64,000 bases of DNA from SG8-40 sp963792855. Lineage in GTDB: Bacteria; Pseudomonadota; Gammaproteobacteria; Burkholderiales; Eutrophovitaceae. The notes below the pieces were generated by a model that worked only from the letters and a program-made list of their open reading frames with translations, was not told the origin of the DNA and did not search any database. The position numbers and the translations under genes were made by a program. Position 1 is the first letter of the stretch. Every line of letters starts with the position of its first letter. Below are positions 63,545 through 64,000 of this stretch, in pieces. The DNA lies in the NCBI GenBank assembly GCA_963792855.1, contig CAWBXZ010000001.1, positions 326,155-390,154 on the forward strand. The letters are read 5' to 3'.

Positions 63545-64000
63545 TTAAGTTGCTTCCCGTTGCATGGAGTCCTGTGATCTCGATCCAAAGTCGGAGAACA
63601 CAGCTGCAAGTGCTTCTACAAGCCACTTGTCTTCGGAGTACATGAGTTTCGTTCTCGATCCATTGGCCAAGAATGGTGTAATCGTAAAGATAGCACGCGA
63701 GTCATCAAACAAAGAGAATCGAATCCATGGATATGCCGAGTAGTAACGAAGAGTCAGTTTGCCGGGATATTTCTGGGCAGTACTTAGAAAATCATCGCTG
63801 GCTTGTATGAAGCGTGATCGCTCCAGCACCATTCTCTTATCCAATTTCTCAAGCCCCCTCTTCTCGGACGCCTTTAGCACCTCGAATGCACTGCTTCCTG
63901 GATTTACCATTAGCATCTCGCAACGCCCTGACAGTCGGCCCAGTGCCGAATGATATGATTCTTCGATGCCTGCCTTTTTCAACCACGACCCCCCGTGTAC
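63545..64000 (-). CDS. Hypothetical protein, partial (runs off the right edge)
   Basis: The frame is open to the window end; 151 residues are visible. Segments such as CEMLMVNPGSS, KYPGKLTLRYYSAYPWIRFS and FDDSRAIFTITPFLANGSR resemble a domain (DUF5919-like, distantly phospholipase-D-like) found at the C-terminus of some regulators and defence-linked proteins; this is a weak match from memory. It is followed by the attC-like site at 63344, so probably a cassette gene. Confidence 0.5.
   Translation of the reverse strand, partial: VHGGSWLKKAGIEESYHSALGRLSGRCEMLMVNPGSSAFEVLKASEKRGLEKLDKRMVLERSRFIQASDDFLSTAQKYPGKLTLRYYSAYPWIRFSLFDDSRAIFTITPFLANGSRTKLMYSEDKWLVEALAAVFSDFGSRSQDSMQREAT

Overview
The window is about 64 kb of GC-rich (roughly 60%) proteobacterial chromosome. 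The gene set is most like a betaproteobacterium: a lexA-imuA-imuB-dnaE2 mutagenesis operon, urtABCDE joined to ureDABCEFG, formate-tetrahydrofolate ligase, a fused alpha/beta hydrolase-OsmC protein and a DUF853 HerA-like ATPase. The class is an inference from gene content. No rRNA, tRNA or CRISPR array was seen.

Layout. 0-9.5 kb: end of a phosphotransferase gene overlapping an enolase paralogue, an outer-membrane barrel protein, a Gfo/Idh/MocA oxidoreductase, CorA, small secreted proteins, then a VOC protein, an old yellow enzyme and NikR on the minus strand. 9.8-17.3 kb: a MalY/PatB-type lyase and the SOS operon lexA-imuA-imuB-dnaE2 behind a LexA-box promoter. 17.3-28.5 kb: the urea block, with an NtrC-like dyad and a sigma-54 -24/-12 promoter ahead of urtA, then urtBCDE, ureDABCE, a frameshifted ureF, an inverted-repeat element and ureG. 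NikR and the nickel enzyme urease are a logical pair. 28.5-43 kb: one-carbon metabolism (fhs), a GltD-type oxidoreductase with ferredoxin-like clusters, an HNH nuclease, an M48 lipoprotein, a HerA-like ATPase and assorted small genes. 43-50 kb: a branched-chain-amino-acid-type ABC transporter (SBP, H, M, G, F) running into a beta-hydroxyacid dehydrogenase-like reductase and a dihydroxypyridine-hydroxylase-like flavin monooxygenase. 50-57.6 kb: a minus-strand run of accessory enzymes.

58.1 kb to the right edge reads as an integron gene-cassette array. Small minus-strand genes are each followed by an attC-like inverted repeat: a PACE-family efflux protein, two membrane proteins, a ParE-type toxin with its antitoxin, a ParA-like ATPase next to a RiboL-PSP-HEPN-like protein, and two unknowns. 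Several stop codons lie inside the attC R'' core. No integrase is in view; the cassette orientation puts attI/intI beyond position 64000.

Quality caution. Seven genes outside the last 3 kb each carry one apparent single-base frameshift (enolase, ureF, SDR-type epimerase, HELVHH protein, PNPOx-like protein, a small hypothetical, parE). The ParA and HEPN genes carry many, yet the motifs remain readable across frames. That pattern fits indel sequencing errors, worst near the contig end, at least as well as true gene decay.
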